Position numbers and translations under genes: made by a program. Of a DNA stretch of 64,000 bases, positions 34,230-43,512 are shown piece by piece. The stretch lies in the NCBI GenBank assembly GCA_049273695.1, contig JBASRE010000036.1:124001-188000 (forward strand). Reading direction: 5' to 3'. Numbering within the stretch: position 1 is the stretch's first letter; each line of letters starts with the position of its first letter. The notes beneath the pieces were generated by a model. That model was not told where the DNA came from. It saw nothing but the letters and a program-made list of their open reading frames with translations, and ran no database searches. This DNA is from UBA11740 sp049273695 (lineage in GTDB: Bacteria > Acidobacteriota > Blastocatellia > Pyrinomonadales > Pyrinomonadaceae).

Positions 34230-36014
34230 ATGAAAATAGGCATTCGCGGTCGATTACTTTTGTTGACCTTTGGAATCGCTATTCCTCTGGCTGTGATCGG
34301 CATCCTCGCCTTGAACCGGATGTGGAGCCTGGGCCGTGCGCAACTTGACGATTCAGTTAAGCAACAGGCGGAGCTTGCGGCGCTTGCCTTCGACCGATGG
34401 GTCGATAGTCAAAGACAACCTCTTATCACAATTGCGGCAGTTGCCGGTCAGCAGGGAATCGATCCTTCAACTGCGAATCTAAGATATGGGATGAGAACGC
34501 GTCGTCATTGGCTTGGACTTGATGTGGTAGATGCTTCGGGACGAACGCTAATGAGCGAGCCTCCCAAAAACCAACCACCTCCGCCCGCGCTGGTTGAATA
34601 TCTCTTACGTGAAACGACTCGTCGAGACTCGTGGGTGCTAGTAACCGATCGGACCCGAGACGAGTCTCGTCCGATTGTCGCAATCGCCGAGCCTGTTGCG
34701 AGAGATGGCGCGGTGATCGCTCGGATTGATGGCGCTGCCATTAACGAGCTGTTCCGGGATATTGAACTTCCGGGAAGCGGAATCATTGCCGTTTTCGACG
34801 GACGCGGAGAGCTTCTTTATCGGAAGCAAGCCGCCGCGACGCCGGTAACTCCGGAAGTCACCAGCTCCCCTTTGTTCAGCGCTTTGGGGAACCAACGCGT
34901 TACCGTTGTCGAGCTACAGAGTCCTTACGACGAAATTACACGTGTCTATGGATTGTGTCGCGCGGGAACTACCGGCTTTGTTATTTCAGTTGGTATACCA
35001 AGCGCCACATTGTACGAGCCCATGAGTCGCCAACTAAATCGATATATGGTTTTAAGTCTGGTGGCGCTTGGAGTTGCCGTGCTGGCAGCGATCATTCTGC
35101 AAAGAAACATCGTGCGACCCATTCATCGTTTGCAGCACGCCGCTATTTCTCTTGGAAGGGGTAACCTTGACGCACGCGCCCCAATTGATAGCGCACAGGA
35201 GATTGGAGAACTGGGCGCAGCGTTTAATTTGATGGCCAGCCAAATTAAAGAACGGGAAGAGCGCCTTGCGGAGTTGGATCGGCTGAAGTCTGATTTTGTG
35301 AGTAGTGTGTCTCATGAGCTTCGCACGCCTTTGACTACAATCAAGACTTTGGCGCACGTTCTCCAGCGCACTCAACCATCAGCTGAAGAACAAAGCGAAT
35401 ACTTACAGACCATCAGTGCTGAGTGCGATCGTCAAATTGATCTCGTCAGTAATCTTCTGGATTTGGCGCGGATTGAATCAGGTGCTTATCGGGTTGATGT
35501 GGAACGATTCGACCCCGCGGAAGCCGTTTTGGAATGCGCGAGACTGCAACGAGTGCAGGCAGAGGGGCGTCATCAGACGATTTTGACTGAGGTACCTGAA
35601 AGCACTGCGTGGGTGCGAGCGAATAAAACAGTCCTGCGTCGGCTCTTATGCACGTTGGCCGAAAATGCGATTAAGTACACGCCGCCAAACGGCGAGATTA
35701 CTCTCGGTGTGTTGCCTGTGGACAGCGACGTTGAGATCTATGTAAGAGATAATGGTGATGGGATTAGTCCTGCCGACTTGCCGCATATATTTGAACGTTT
35801 TTACCGAGGCGGTCAGGGAGGCGATGGTCGCGATCCGTCGGACGAACCGGGTGTTGGGCTGGGTCTCTATTTGGTAAAAAACCTAGTCGCTCAAATGGAT
35901 GGCAGGATTACCGTGGATACTCAGGTAGGCCGCGGCAGCACATTCACGATTCATTTGCCGGCGATGACCGGCGACGACGACGGCGACGGTAAACCAGGAA
36001 CCGCGCATGGCTAA
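34230..36014 (+). CDS. Sensor histidine kinase with periplasmic Cache-like domain
   Basis: The 594-residue protein has a first membrane helix (residues 8-28), an extracytoplasmic Cache-like sensor region (about 35-270, with LGLDVVDASGRTLMSEPP), a second helix near 272-290, a HAMP linker, a HisKA domain with His362 in SHELRTPLTT, and an HATPase domain (N-box ENAIKYTPP, G-boxes DNGDGI and GVGLGLYLVKN). It would autophosphorylate on His362 in response to an external signal. It overlaps the response regulator gene by eight bases, so the pair is one unit. Confidence 0.92.
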   Translation: MKIGIRGRLLLLTFGIAIPLAVIGILALNRMWSLGRAQLDDSVKQQAELAALAFDRWVDSQRQPLITIAAVAGQQGIDPSTANLRYGMRTRRHWLGLDVVDASGRTLMSEPPKNQPPPPALVEYLLRETTRRDSWVLVTDRTRDESRPIVAIAEPVARDGAVIARIDGAAINELFRDIELPGSGIIAVFDGRGELLYRKQAAATPVTPEVTSSPLFSALGNQRVTVVELQSPYDEITRVYGLCRAGTTGFVISVGIPSATLYEPMSRQLNRYMVLSLVALGVAVLAAIILQRNIVRPIHRLQHAAISLGRGNLDARAPIDSAQEIGELGAAFNLMASQIKEREERLAELDRLKSDFVSSVSHELRTPLTTIKTLAHVLQRTQPSAEEQSEYLQTISAECDRQIDLVSNLLDLARIESGAYRVDVERFDPAEAVLECARLQRVQAEGRHQTILTEVPESTAWVRANKTVLRRLLCTLAENAIKYTPPNGEITLGVLPVDSDVEIYVRDNGDGISPADLPHIFERFYRGGQGGDGRDPSDEPGVGLGLYLVKNLVAQMDGRITVDTQVGRGSTFTIHLPAMTGDDDGDGKPGTAHG

Positions 36015-36654
36015 ACGTCTGTTAGTGGTTGACGACGAACCTAACCTATTGCTTGCCGTAGAAGCGTGCCTGCGCGCCGAAGGGTTCGATGTAACCACTG
36101 CGCGAAGCGGCCGCGAAGCTCTGGTTCGCATCGCGCAGACAATTCCCGACCTAATCGTTAGTGACATTCGGATGCCTGGAATGAGCGGATATGAATTGGC
36201 TCAGCAGTTGCACGCTTCACCTCGCACCAGTCTGGTACCGGTAGTTTTTCTTACTGCCAAAGGAGAAATGGCCGATCGGATCAAAGGATTTCGCGTCGGA
36301 GTTGACGCCTACTTAACAAAACCGTTTGAGCCCGATGAACTTATAGCGGTGATTAAGAATATCGTGGAACGCGTCGACCGCACTCATGCTCAGATCGCAA
36401 GTTTGATAGGAGCCGATAAAGATCAGGCCGCGGCATTTCATGATGAAGATTTGACTGATGCAGAGACTCGTGTTGCCGAAGCAGTCGCGCGCGGCCTGAG
36501 CAATAAGGAAATTGCCGCGGAACTGGAAATTAGTGTCCGAACCGTTGAGAACCACATTAGTCACATCCTGGACAAGAAACGGTTTGGTAACCGAGTTGAG
36601 ATCGCTCGTTATGTGTACGAGCGAACTCAGAGACCGCTTCTTGACAATGGATAA
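36007..36654 (+). CDS. Response regulator with LuxR-type DNA-binding domain
   Basis: The 215-residue protein has a receiver domain (acidic pocket DD at 9-10, phosphoacceptor Asp53 in VSDIRMPG, Thr83, Lys105) and a C-terminal LuxR/NarL helix-turn-helix (LSNKEIAAELEISVRTVENH). It is a transcription factor activated by the upstream kinase. NarL-type regulators usually pair with HisKA_3 kinases; here the partner is a HisKA kinase. The next gene is convergent, and a hairpin lies in the 56-base gap. Confidence 0.92.
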   Translation: MAKRLLVVDDEPNLLLAVEACLRAEGFDVTTARSGREALVRIAQTIPDLIVSDIRMPGMSGYELAQQLHASPRTSLVPVVFLTAKGEMADRIKGFRVGVDAYLTKPFEPDELIAVIKNIVERVDRTHAQIASLIGADKDQAAAFHDEDLTDAETRVAEAVARGLSNKEIAAELEISVRTVENHISHILDKKRFGNRVEIARYVYERTQRPLLDNG

Positions 36655-36667
36655 AGCGAGGCGCTCC

Positions 36668-36688
36668 GTACTCCGAAAGTCGGAGCAC
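36668..36688. terminator. Short hairpin between convergent genes
   Basis: A stem of nine positions with one mismatch (36668-36676 and 36680-36688) with core CTCCGA-AAG-TCGGAG lies in the gap between the response regulator stop and the convergent exported-protein stop. It could stop transcription in both directions; no strong U-run is present. Confidence 0.4.
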
Positions 36689-36710
36689 CTGCTTGATCGA
36701 GAGTTCGTCT

Positions 36711-38249
36711 CTAACGCAGCGGTGAACTTGCTCGAATCGTGAACTGACTTCCCTGTTGCAATTCCAGATCGTCTCGGCCCTGAACATAGACCGAGCCTGC
36801 GCCCGCACTAGCTCCGACGGCCGCGCCAATCGCTGCGCCCTTGCCGCCACCAGTAATTGCGCCAATCAACGCACCGACTGCCGTACCGATACCGGTTCGC
36901 TGAATAGTCGTGTTCGTTTGGCTATCATTTTCGCGAATGGCCCCTTCGTTATCGACTCGAACACTCTCACCGCCAGGCGTGCGGACCTCATCGACAATGC
37001 CTGCGAAGTTGTACGTCTGCCCGTTCGCCAATCGAATCCGATCAAAGTTAAAGGTCATCTCAGATCGGCCTGAAAAACGGCCGCTTCGGTCAACGCCAGT
37101 AAGATGGCCTTCAATCATGGCGTTGCGATGAGCCGCGGGAGAAACAACCCGCATGCTAAAACGGTCACCGTCATGAGCGTGCTGGGTCGATAGGTCGCTG
37201 GTCAGTAGTGCCACTATTTGCGCTCCGTTCGGAATCACGAACGTCACATTCGAGTCTGCGTAGTTAGGAGCGCCGTTATAAACGCTCCATTGGGCGATCT
37301 CCAACGTTTCGTCGTAGTAAGTCCGCACCACCACCGGCATCGCCAGCCGCTCCGCATACACCTGCCGAGTCACAAGCAATCTTCTGCCGTTATCCATGGG
37401 CGTGAACGTAGCCGTAAAGTCGTTTACTCGATCTCCGTTAGAAATTACGTTCAGTACGCTGCCCGAAAAACTGGCGCGGACACGAGTTGTGCGACCGTCC
37501 GGATACGTTTCGATTCGTTCGCGGCCGTCAACCTCGAAGTTAACCTGAGGAGTACGACTTGACGCTAACGTAACGACGTTGCCACGACGCTCAACTGCGA
37601 TCATCTCCGGAGGTGTCAACCGGTCTACCAGATTGTTGTAGATCCTCTGTCGTTCGAGGTAAGTCGAATTTCGCGTTGCGTTATCGGCGATGATCCTTGG
37701 GTTATCGCTCATTAAACTATTCAGACGGAACGTGCCGGTCAGCATCGCTTCCGCTCCCGAATAGACAGGAACCGCAGGCCACTGCATGTATCTCCAGTTA
37801 GACGCCACTCGATAAGCATTCGCCAGTCGGTCCAGCTCGGTTCGAACCTGGGTCCACGCCCGCTCAGTCCGATTGCCCAAGCGCCGGTTGCGCATAAAAG
37901 TATCGATTCTGGCTCCCTCCCGGAGCACATCCTGCGCATCCGTAATCGTGGATTGTTGGTTGTTAAACCGATCCTTCAATCTATCCGTCGCGGCTTCGAA
38001 ATCGGTTACCATCTTGTTAACGTCGTCTTCTCGATCCGTGCCGTCCAAACGACTGCGATCGAGAGCGTTAGGCAGCAAGTTGCTGAAGCGATCCGTCCGC
38101 GTTTCCAGTCTTTGAAGTACCTGTCTCATGTAACGATCGTTGTATCGGTATGGCCGTTGGGATTGGGCCATGGTTACCGAGATTAGTCCGAAACTCATTA
38201 GTGAAAAAATAGCGACCAAAACCATGGTCTTCTGTAGTGTCTTCATCAT
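36711..38249 (-). CDS. Exported protein with C-terminal glycine-zipper
   Basis: The 512-residue protein has a signal peptide (cleavage near VTMAQSQ), a helical Arg-rich N-terminal region (about 30-210), a beta-rich middle (220-420), and a glycine-zipper segment near residues 455-490 (GTAVGALIGAITGGGKGAAI) that could insert in a membrane. Such zipper proteins are associated with the outer membrane. The preceding TAGTGT...TCCTCC leader gives a good ribosome-binding site. Its function is unknown; it may respond to the adjacent two-component system. Confidence 0.8.
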   Translation of the reverse strand: MMKTLQKTMVLVAIFSLMSFGLISVTMAQSQRPYRYNDRYMRQVLQRLETRTDRFSNLLPNALDRSRLDGTDREDDVNKMVTDFEAATDRLKDRFNNQQSTITDAQDVLREGARIDTFMRNRRLGNRTERAWTQVRTELDRLANAYRVASNWRYMQWPAVPVYSGAEAMLTGTFRLNSLMSDNPRIIADNATRNSTYLERQRIYNNLVDRLTPPEMIAVERRGNVVTLASSRTPQVNFEVDGRERIETYPDGRTTRVRASFSGSVLNVISNGDRVNDFTATFTPMDNGRRLLVTRQVYAERLAMPVVVRTYYDETLEIAQWSVYNGAPNYADSNVTFVIPNGAQIVALLTSDLSTQHAHDGDRFSMRVVSPAAHRNAMIEGHLTGVDRSGRFSGRSEMTFNFDRIRLANGQTYNFAGIVDEVRTPGGESVRVDNEGAIRENDSQTNTTIQRTGIGTAVGALIGAITGGGKGAAIGAAVGASAGAGSVYVQGRDDLELQQGSQFTIRASSPLR

Positions 38250-38304
38250 TTCCTCCTTCTATGCGTTCAAGATTCGTCTTGGGGCGTTTTTGTTTTAAAT
38301 GCAA

Positions 38305-38331
38305 AGGTCGCGTCCAAGGAGAACGCGACCT
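38305..38331 (-). terminator. Perfect 9-bp stem-loop between two minus-strand genes
   Basis: AGGTCGCGT (38305-38313) pairs with ACGCGACCT (38323-38331) around a nine-base loop. It lies just downstream of the 38358-38930 gene, so it may end that transcript or protect its 3' end. Only a short T stretch follows. Confidence 0.45.
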
Positions 38332-38357
38332 ACCATGCGGATCGTTTGCAGTTGTTT

Positions 38358-38930
38358 TCAGTTTGACATTGGAACTGCGACTTTTTGCATTGTGATCGTC
38401 ACCGTGGGATCGTCTCCTGCTGTGCGATTGTAGGCAATCCAAAAGCCGGCCGAGGGATAACGCTTGAGACCATACATTGAGCCGTCAGATTTTGGCTGAA
38501 TTTCCTCACCTAGTACTTCGACAGGCATTGGAGGGTCGCTGCCTTTGCCCAGGTAGTCGATCGAGATCGCCCTGACCTTTCCATCCTTGTCGTAAAAGAC
38601 TTGGGCAGTTTCGGTGTCTGACAACACAAAGAAATCCTGCTTCTCTCCTTTATCTCGCAGTTTGTCGACTAGCTTTCGCACTTCGTCCGCAGTCATCCCG
38701 ATTTTTATGCCGCGGTATTCACTGAATACCGGCTGTAGTTCCATCGCACTGTCCGCAGACTTGTTCTTGTTGTTTGCCGTCGTTTGCGCGACTTGACTGG
38801 TGTCGGATGTTTGCCCCGCCGTTAGCGGGACCGCAATAAGCAATGCAGCAATCAACACAGCCGTAAGCGCCAGCCACAGCGGCAACCGTCTCCAAAGCGG
38901 AAAATGTCTTAAGTTACTTCTGATTCGCAT
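38358..38930 (-). CDS. Exported or membrane-anchored protein of unknown function
   Basis: The 190-residue protein starts at ATG 38930 after GAGGAAAGG; the frame continues 23 codons upstream without a start signal. After a basic N-terminus comes a hydrophobic segment (LWLALTAVLIAALLIAVPL), then a soluble domain containing YRGIKIGMTADEVRKLV and VFYDKDGKVRAISIDYLG. The IGMTxxEV pattern is seen in small outer-membrane-assembly-like (SmpA/BamE-type) folds, but the assignment is tentative. The shared 32-bp element lies 76 bases before the start. Confidence 0.7.
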   Translation of the reverse strand: MRIRSNLRHFPLWRRLPLWLALTAVLIAALLIAVPLTAGQTSDTSQVAQTTANNKNKSADSAMELQPVFSEYRGIKIGMTADEVRKLVDKLRDKGEKQDFFVLSDTETAQVFYDKDGKVRAISIDYLGKGSDPPMPVEVLGEEIQPKSDGSMYGLKRYPSAGFWIAYNRTAGDDPTVTITMQKVAVPMSN

Positions 38931-39005
38931 GGTGATGCCTTTCCTCTTGAAATCCGGAATTCTCATAAACAGATTAGGGGAAGTGAGAGGGGATGCCATC
39001 GGTGC

Positions 39006-39037
39006 GATTACTTAATCTGCCTAGGTGTTTACACTCA
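39006..39037 (-). promoter_or_regulatory. Shared 32-bp element, copy B
   Basis: GATTACT, nine bases, TAGGTGTTTACACTCA on the plus strand, identical in both blocks and spacing to copy A. It is 76 bases upstream of the start at 38930. A weaker relative, TGAGTGTTTTCACGCA, lies on the plus strand at 39374-39389, upstream of the DoxX gene. Confidence 0.6.
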
Positions 39038-39076
39038 TTTGCTGTAATGGCAGGAACGACATCGGAGGCAGGTCCA

Positions 39077-39316
39077 CTAATTTCGTTGCAGAGTGCTAGG
39101 TGAATTATTCAAGGCGAGTGAGTTGGGCTTCTCCTTTTTTGAAGTTCCTTTGCCGCGCTCATTAGGCGGAGGTGCGCTTTTCTCTTTCGCCCTGATTTTG
39201 AGTTTTTCTTTGGGAGGCCGTTTTGTTTTATCGCGCGTTCCTTGCCCGAGACTCATCTCGGCCCCAGACATAACCAGAGCAAGAATCAACAGCAGCGTAG
39301 CCTTTGGCCTCGCCAT
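39077..39316 (-). CDS. Small lysine-rich exported protein
   Basis: The 79-residue product has a signal peptide (core ATLLLILALVMSGAEM, cleavage near SLGQG) and a short mature region made largely of Lys, Pro and Glu (RPPKEKLKIRAKEKSAPPP). It appears disordered. No family is recognised. The signal peptide makes translation plausible despite the small size. Confidence 0.55.
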   Translation of the reverse strand: MARPKATLLLILALVMSGAEMSLGQGTRDKTKRPPKEKLKIRAKEKSAPPPNERGKGTSKKEKPNSLALNNSPSTLQRN

Positions 39317-39552
39317 GCTCTCATTGTCGAACCAATGAAACAGAAGCGCATCGGCGCGATCACTCAGACGCTCTGAGTGTTTTCACGCAGGTTTTCAAAA
39401 AATGATGCATTCCTTGGAGATGAAGAAACTTTTTGATTTGTGCGCTACGGGTGTGAATCGAGAAAATGCCTCACGCTTTCTCTCTTCGATGCAGGGTTCC
39501 TCTGCATCGCTTCTCTTTGAGGGTTAGATTACTCTGTACGAGAGGACATGAC

Positions 39553-40038
39553 ATGACGCTTTTTCAGAAAATCATCTCTACGAGCGCCCCAGCCTCAGTG
39601 ATTCTCATCCGCCTGATGGTGGGTGCGGTCTTCCTTACCGAAGGAATCCAGAAATTTCTTTTTTCGGCTGAAGTTGGCGCGGCGCGATTCGCCAAGATCG
39701 GTATCCCTAACCCGAACGTGATGGCTCCCTTCGTCGGCGTCGTCGAAATCGCGGGCGGAACGCTCCTCCTGCTGGGACTGCTCACACGGCTGGCTGGTAT
39801 CCCTCTCATCATCAACATGCTGGTGGCGATCCTCTCGACCAAGATCCCTATCCTCCTGGGTCATGGGTTTTGGGGATTTAGCCTCCGCAGCGTTCCCTAC
39901 GGCGGCTTCTGGGGCATGGCACACGAAGCTCGCACTGATTTCTCGATGCTGCTCGGCTCGATCTTTTTACTAATCGTAGGCGCCGGCGCATGGTCATTGG
40001 ACGCGTGGTTTCAAGCTAAGCGGGTTGCACGCCGCTGA
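39553..40038 (+). CDS. DoxX-family membrane protein
   Basis: The 161-residue protein starts at ATG 39553 after GAGAGGA. It has four transmembrane helices and DoxX-family features: LIRLMVGAVFLTEGIQKFLF, then GVVEIAGGTLLLLGLLTRLA. DoxX-like proteins are linked to quinol or thiol redox chemistry and stress resistance. The C-terminus is basic. A TGAGTGT-type element lies about 165 bases upstream. Confidence 0.85.
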   Translation: MTLFQKIISTSAPASVILIRLMVGAVFLTEGIQKFLFSAEVGAARFAKIGIPNPNVMAPFVGVVEIAGGTLLLLGLLTRLAGIPLIINMLVAILSTKIPILLGHGFWGFSLRSVPYGGFWGMAHEARTDFSMLLGSIFLLIVGAGAWSLDAWFQAKRVARR

Positions 40039-40136
40039 AGAAACACGTTAACAAAAACGCCGCCGGTCCTGTCTGAGTTATCCATGAAGCGTTTCGAAAT
40101 TTCGCCTCAGGCTAGCGAAGCAATAGAATAAGAATT

Positions 40137-41539
40137 GTGATTAGCGCTCTATACATCATCGTCGTTTTCTTTCTGGTCTTTGCGAACGGTTTTTTCGTAG
40201 CCTCGGAATTTGCCCTCGTGGGCGTGCGGCGTTCGCGCATTGAGATGCTGGCCGCCGGCGGAAGTCAGAAAGCGCGCCGTCTGCTCGGACTGCTGGATAA
40301 CTTAAACGCCTATATTTCTGCCACGCAACTGGGAATTACGATGGCCTCGTTGGCCCTGGGATGGATTGGCGAGCCCGTTTTCGCTCACCTACTCGAAGCT
40401 CCGCTCAAAGGCCGAGTTTCGGACCTGACGTTACACACCATTTCTTTCGCGGTCGCCTTCGCAATAATCACGTTCCTACACATCGTGCTCGGCGAACTCG
40501 CGCCCAAGACACTAGCGTTGGAAAGAGCTGAAAAAGTCGCATTGGCTATTTCATGGCCCATGCAGGCGTTCTACAAAATCTTTCAATGGCCCATTCGGAT
40601 GCTCGACTGGGCCGGGACGCGCACGGTGCGGCTGTTTGGTCTGCATCCGTCGCAAGAGCACGCATCCGTTTACACTGAAGCAGAGTTACGTCAACTGATA
40701 GACGTCTCGCGAAAGAGCGGTCATCTGAACTTCAGGAGCAGCAACTGATTCATGGGGTGTTTGAATTCTCCGACGCAGAGGTGCGTGAAGCGATGGTCCC
40801 GCGTAATCAGATCGAGGCGGTTCCAGTTAAGACTACTCTGGAGGAAGTGAGAACTGCTTTCCTGTCTACCGGCTACTCTCGGCTTCCTGTCTACGGTGAG
40901 CAGCTTGATGACATCGTAGGCTTGTTGTTCAGAAAGGACCTGGACATGGGCAGAATTCCTCATGACGGTTTCGATCTCAGATCTGTGGTTCGGCGTCCAG
41001 CCTACGTACCGGTTACAGCTTCGCTTGGCGAAGCACTTAAGCAAATGCAAAGTGCGCGTGTTCATTTCATGTTTGTGGTCGACGAACACGGTGGCGTAGA
41101 AGGGATACTGACGCTCGAAGATCTGCTGGAGGAAATAGTCGGAGAGATTAACGATGAGTACGATGAGGAAGTACGCGAGCAGATCAGAAAAGATGGTGAA
41201 GCGTACGTCTTGGACGGAATGTTAGCGGTACGCGACGCCAATCAACACCTGAGGCTAAATTTGCCTGAAGACTCCGGCTACACGACGATCGCAGGTTTCT
41301 TGATGGAGCGTGCCGGGCGGATTCTGCAGAGCGGCGATAAGGTAGAACACGATGGCTGCGTTTTCGAAGTCGAACGAGTTGATAAGCGGCGCATCACCCG
41401 GATAAGGCTAATTCTTCGGCCTAACCCAGAGAAAGAACAAACGGCGTCTATGCATTCCTTATTTGGCGCGTCAGTATTGGCAGGGGAGACGGCTACCACG
41501 TTGGCTGCCGGCGCTGAGCCACTGCTTTTATGCATTTAA
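40137..41539 (+). pseudogene. CNNM/CorC-like (hemolysin C family) protein gene split by a frameshift
   Basis: The first ORF (GTG 40137 to TGA 40748) encodes a CNNM/DUF21 membrane domain of four helices starting FFLVFANGFFVASEFALVGV. The second (from about 40730 in another frame to 41539) continues with two CBS domains and a CorC_HlyC domain (DSGYTTIAGFLMERAGRI). Around 40730 the intended protein reads ELQEQQLIHGVFEFSDAEV, so a one-base change splits it. Intact members are about 440-470 residues and act in Mg2+ or Co2+ transport or membrane homeostasis. Either gene decay or a base error is possible; both halves otherwise look conserved. Confidence 0.8.
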
Positions 41540-41630
41540 CTTGCCTATAGGCCGTCCGGCTTGTACCGGAAGAGTGTCGTCTCAAACCCAAAAACATTTG
41601 CGCGTGAAATGCCATGTTATATTCGAGATT

Positions 41631-42845
41631 CTACGCGGCTAGCCGTCCCAACGCCGGCCAAGCCGGTATCGCGGAGTAGAGTGCGTCCCTAAGCGCCACT
41701 TCTCGTGGGTCGCCGGTTAATGCCGTTCCCATCTGGCTAGTCACGTACGCGTATCCGACCCCAGCCGCTGGATCGGCAAAGCCGAGAGAGCCGCCCGCTC
41801 CGGGTGAGCCGAACGAACTCGCGCTGCCGAACGGCCAAGCGGGGCTCGGCTTCATGAAGCCGAGAGAGAACTGGATGCCGTCGGTCTTCATGCATTCGTC
41901 GTAAAACCCGCGTGTCGGGGGAATCGCAGGGGCGGCCAACAAATCCAGCGTCTCTTGCCGCAATCCCAACTCACGTCCGCCGGTAGCGAAGACACTGTAC
42001 GCGCGCGCAATAGCCCGGGCAGTGCCGACCGCGCCACCGGATGGCACCTCAAAGTTGCGCACATAGGTGCTGTGCTCATCATGAGGTAACTCAGAACCCC
42101 TGAGTGCTTGGACGATTTTCGAACGTGGATTGATCGACGCCAGTGCCAAGCGCAAAGGAAAGCCGAGTAGCCTGTCTACCAAAGTCGGTTGGGCGATTGT
42201 GGCCAAGCGCCAGTTCGGAATCGATGCCGGCAAACGGATGTAGACATCCAAGCCAAGCGGCGTAGCGATCTCGTCCTGGAAGAACTGTCCCAGACTGCGA
42301 TGCTGTGGATCGATACGTCGTAAAAGCTCGCCCTCGTAGAACCCGAGAGTGATCGCGTGATAGGCCTGCCGCGTTCCGGGCTCCCACTTGGGTTTCTGGC
42401 GCGCCAACACAATCGCCAGACGATTGAGATCGCCGACGACACTTCGATCGATCGGCTCGTCCAATGCGTACAGCCCTGCCTGATGCGCCAGGAGTTGGCG
42501 TACTGTGATTCGCGCTTTGCCCTGCTGCGCAAACTCTGGCCAATACGTGCACACCTTTTCGTCGTAATCGAGCCAGCCGCGAGAGTGCGCAATCGCAAGC
42601 GTCATCGCAGCCAATCCTTTGGTGGCTGAATAGACGATCACCATCGTATTCTGCTCCCACGTCTCGCCAGTCTTCTTGTTGCGAACGCCGCCCCACAGAT
42701 CGACGACGTTCTCCCCAAAGTGATAGGCGCAGCAAGCACCGCCCAACTCCCGGCCTTGAGCAAAGTTATCAGCAAAGGCCTGTCGCACGGCCGCAAAGCC
42801 GTGACTGACGTGTCCTTCTACGGTGTGTGATATAGCTACTGACAT
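41631..42845 (-). CDS. Serine hydrolase of the class C beta-lactamase/esterase family
   Basis: The 404-residue protein carries the SxxK motif with Ser73 and Lys76 (YSATKG) and a Tyr162 in RQAYHAITLGFYEGE, the second catalytic motif of EstB-like esterases. There is no signal peptide, so it is likely a cytosolic esterase or peptidase-like enzyme rather than a penicillinase. The start overlaps the 3' end of the BON-domain gene by ten bases, implying one transcript. Confidence 0.85.
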   Translation of the reverse strand: MSVAISHTVEGHVSHGFAAVRQAFADNFAQGRELGGACCAYHFGENVVDLWGGVRNKKTGETWEQNTMVIVYSATKGLAAMTLAIAHSRGWLDYDEKVCTYWPEFAQQGKARITVRQLLAHQAGLYALDEPIDRSVVGDLNRLAIVLARQKPKWEPGTRQAYHAITLGFYEGELLRRIDPQHRSLGQFFQDEIATPLGLDVYIRLPASIPNWRLATIAQPTLVDRLLGFPLRLALASINPRSKIVQALRGSELPHDEHSTYVRNFEVPSGGAVGTARAIARAYSVFATGGRELGLRQETLDLLAAPAIPPTRGFYDECMKTDGIQFSLGFMKPSPAWPFGSASSFGSPGAGGSLGFADPAAGVGYAYVTSQMGTALTGDPREVALRDALYSAIPAWPALGRLAA

Positions 42846-43150
42846 GATTCCGCTCCAATCGCACGGAGATGGGCACTACGCGGGACTGCAAGTGCAGAAG
42901 TCGCGGAGCGCTCTGCGATTAAGCCGGTCGGCGCTTTTACCTTCATCTCGTTCACCACGGATACCACACCGGGCGCGCCGCGTGTCGCCTCCTCAACGGC
43001 TAGTCTGTCGCTATAGTGTGGCGTGCTGCCTTGGAGTCTTACGACCCCATCGCGAGCGAGAACGCAGATTTCGCGCGAACGTATCTTCTCGTGCAAGCTC
43101 AACCCTCTTAGGACCCACTGCTCGATCTCACTGTCGGTGTGTAATTGCAT
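42836..43150 (-). CDS. Single BON-domain protein
   Basis: The 104-residue protein is one BON domain: a helix with LRGLSLHEKIRSREICV, then the VVRLQGSTPHYSDRLAVEEAT core and a final VVSVVNEMKV strand. BON domains bind phospholipid or help envelope integrity, usually in exported proteins; no signal peptide is seen here. A polar tail of about 30 residues follows. It is coupled to the serine hydrolase gene. Confidence 0.8.
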   Translation of the reverse strand: MQLHTDSEIEQWVLRGLSLHEKIRSREICVLARDGVVRLQGSTPHYSDRLAVEEATRGAPGVVSVVNEMKVKAPTGLIAERSATSALAVPRSAHLRAIGAESCQ

Positions 43151-43231
43151 TGAAAAATCTCTCCAGTGGCAATCGTCAGATAAGAGGTCCAGCTTTTTCC
43201 GGAAAACAAAAACCCGAGACTTGGTATCTCT

Positions 43232-43459
43232 TCATGTTCCGATCCTCTCGGACTGAAATTGCTGATGCTCTGGACTATTCAAGTTCAGGATGGTCCCATG
43301 CTCGCACCACTCCCGGTTGCGCGCGATTTCCTCCTGCCGTTCCTTTTCGAGTTCGTGAAGTCGCAGATCGAACAGCACGGGGCAGCACGCCTGCAGCATG
43401 CACCCCTCGCAGTTCGCGTGGTTTCGACATCCCTGGAACATCCACATAACCACCGCCAT
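43232..43459 (-). CDS. Small cysteine-rich protein
   Basis: The 75-residue ORF has a cysteine cluster near the N-terminus (CRNHANCEGCMLQACC) and another Cys further on (REWCEHG), followed by a charged helix. This looks like a metal or Fe-S binding site, though the spacing matches no family I know. Starts at 43459 or 43447 are possible; the latter has GGCGGTGG upstream. It follows the 43513-43809 membrane protein on the same strand. Confidence 0.45.
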   Translation of the reverse strand: MAVVMWMFQGCRNHANCEGCMLQACCPVLFDLRLHELEKERQEEIARNREWCEHGTILNLNSPEHQQFQSERIGT

Positions 43460-43512
43460 CGAGGACAGAATTTGTGTTGTCAGCCGCGTTCTTCGTATCG
43501 GAACTTCAGTTC

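Noticed and set aside
42091..42735. Minus-strand ORF of 214 codons, Arg/Ser rich
   Set aside because: It is an out-of-frame shadow of the serine hydrolase gene with its conserved motifs in the other frame.
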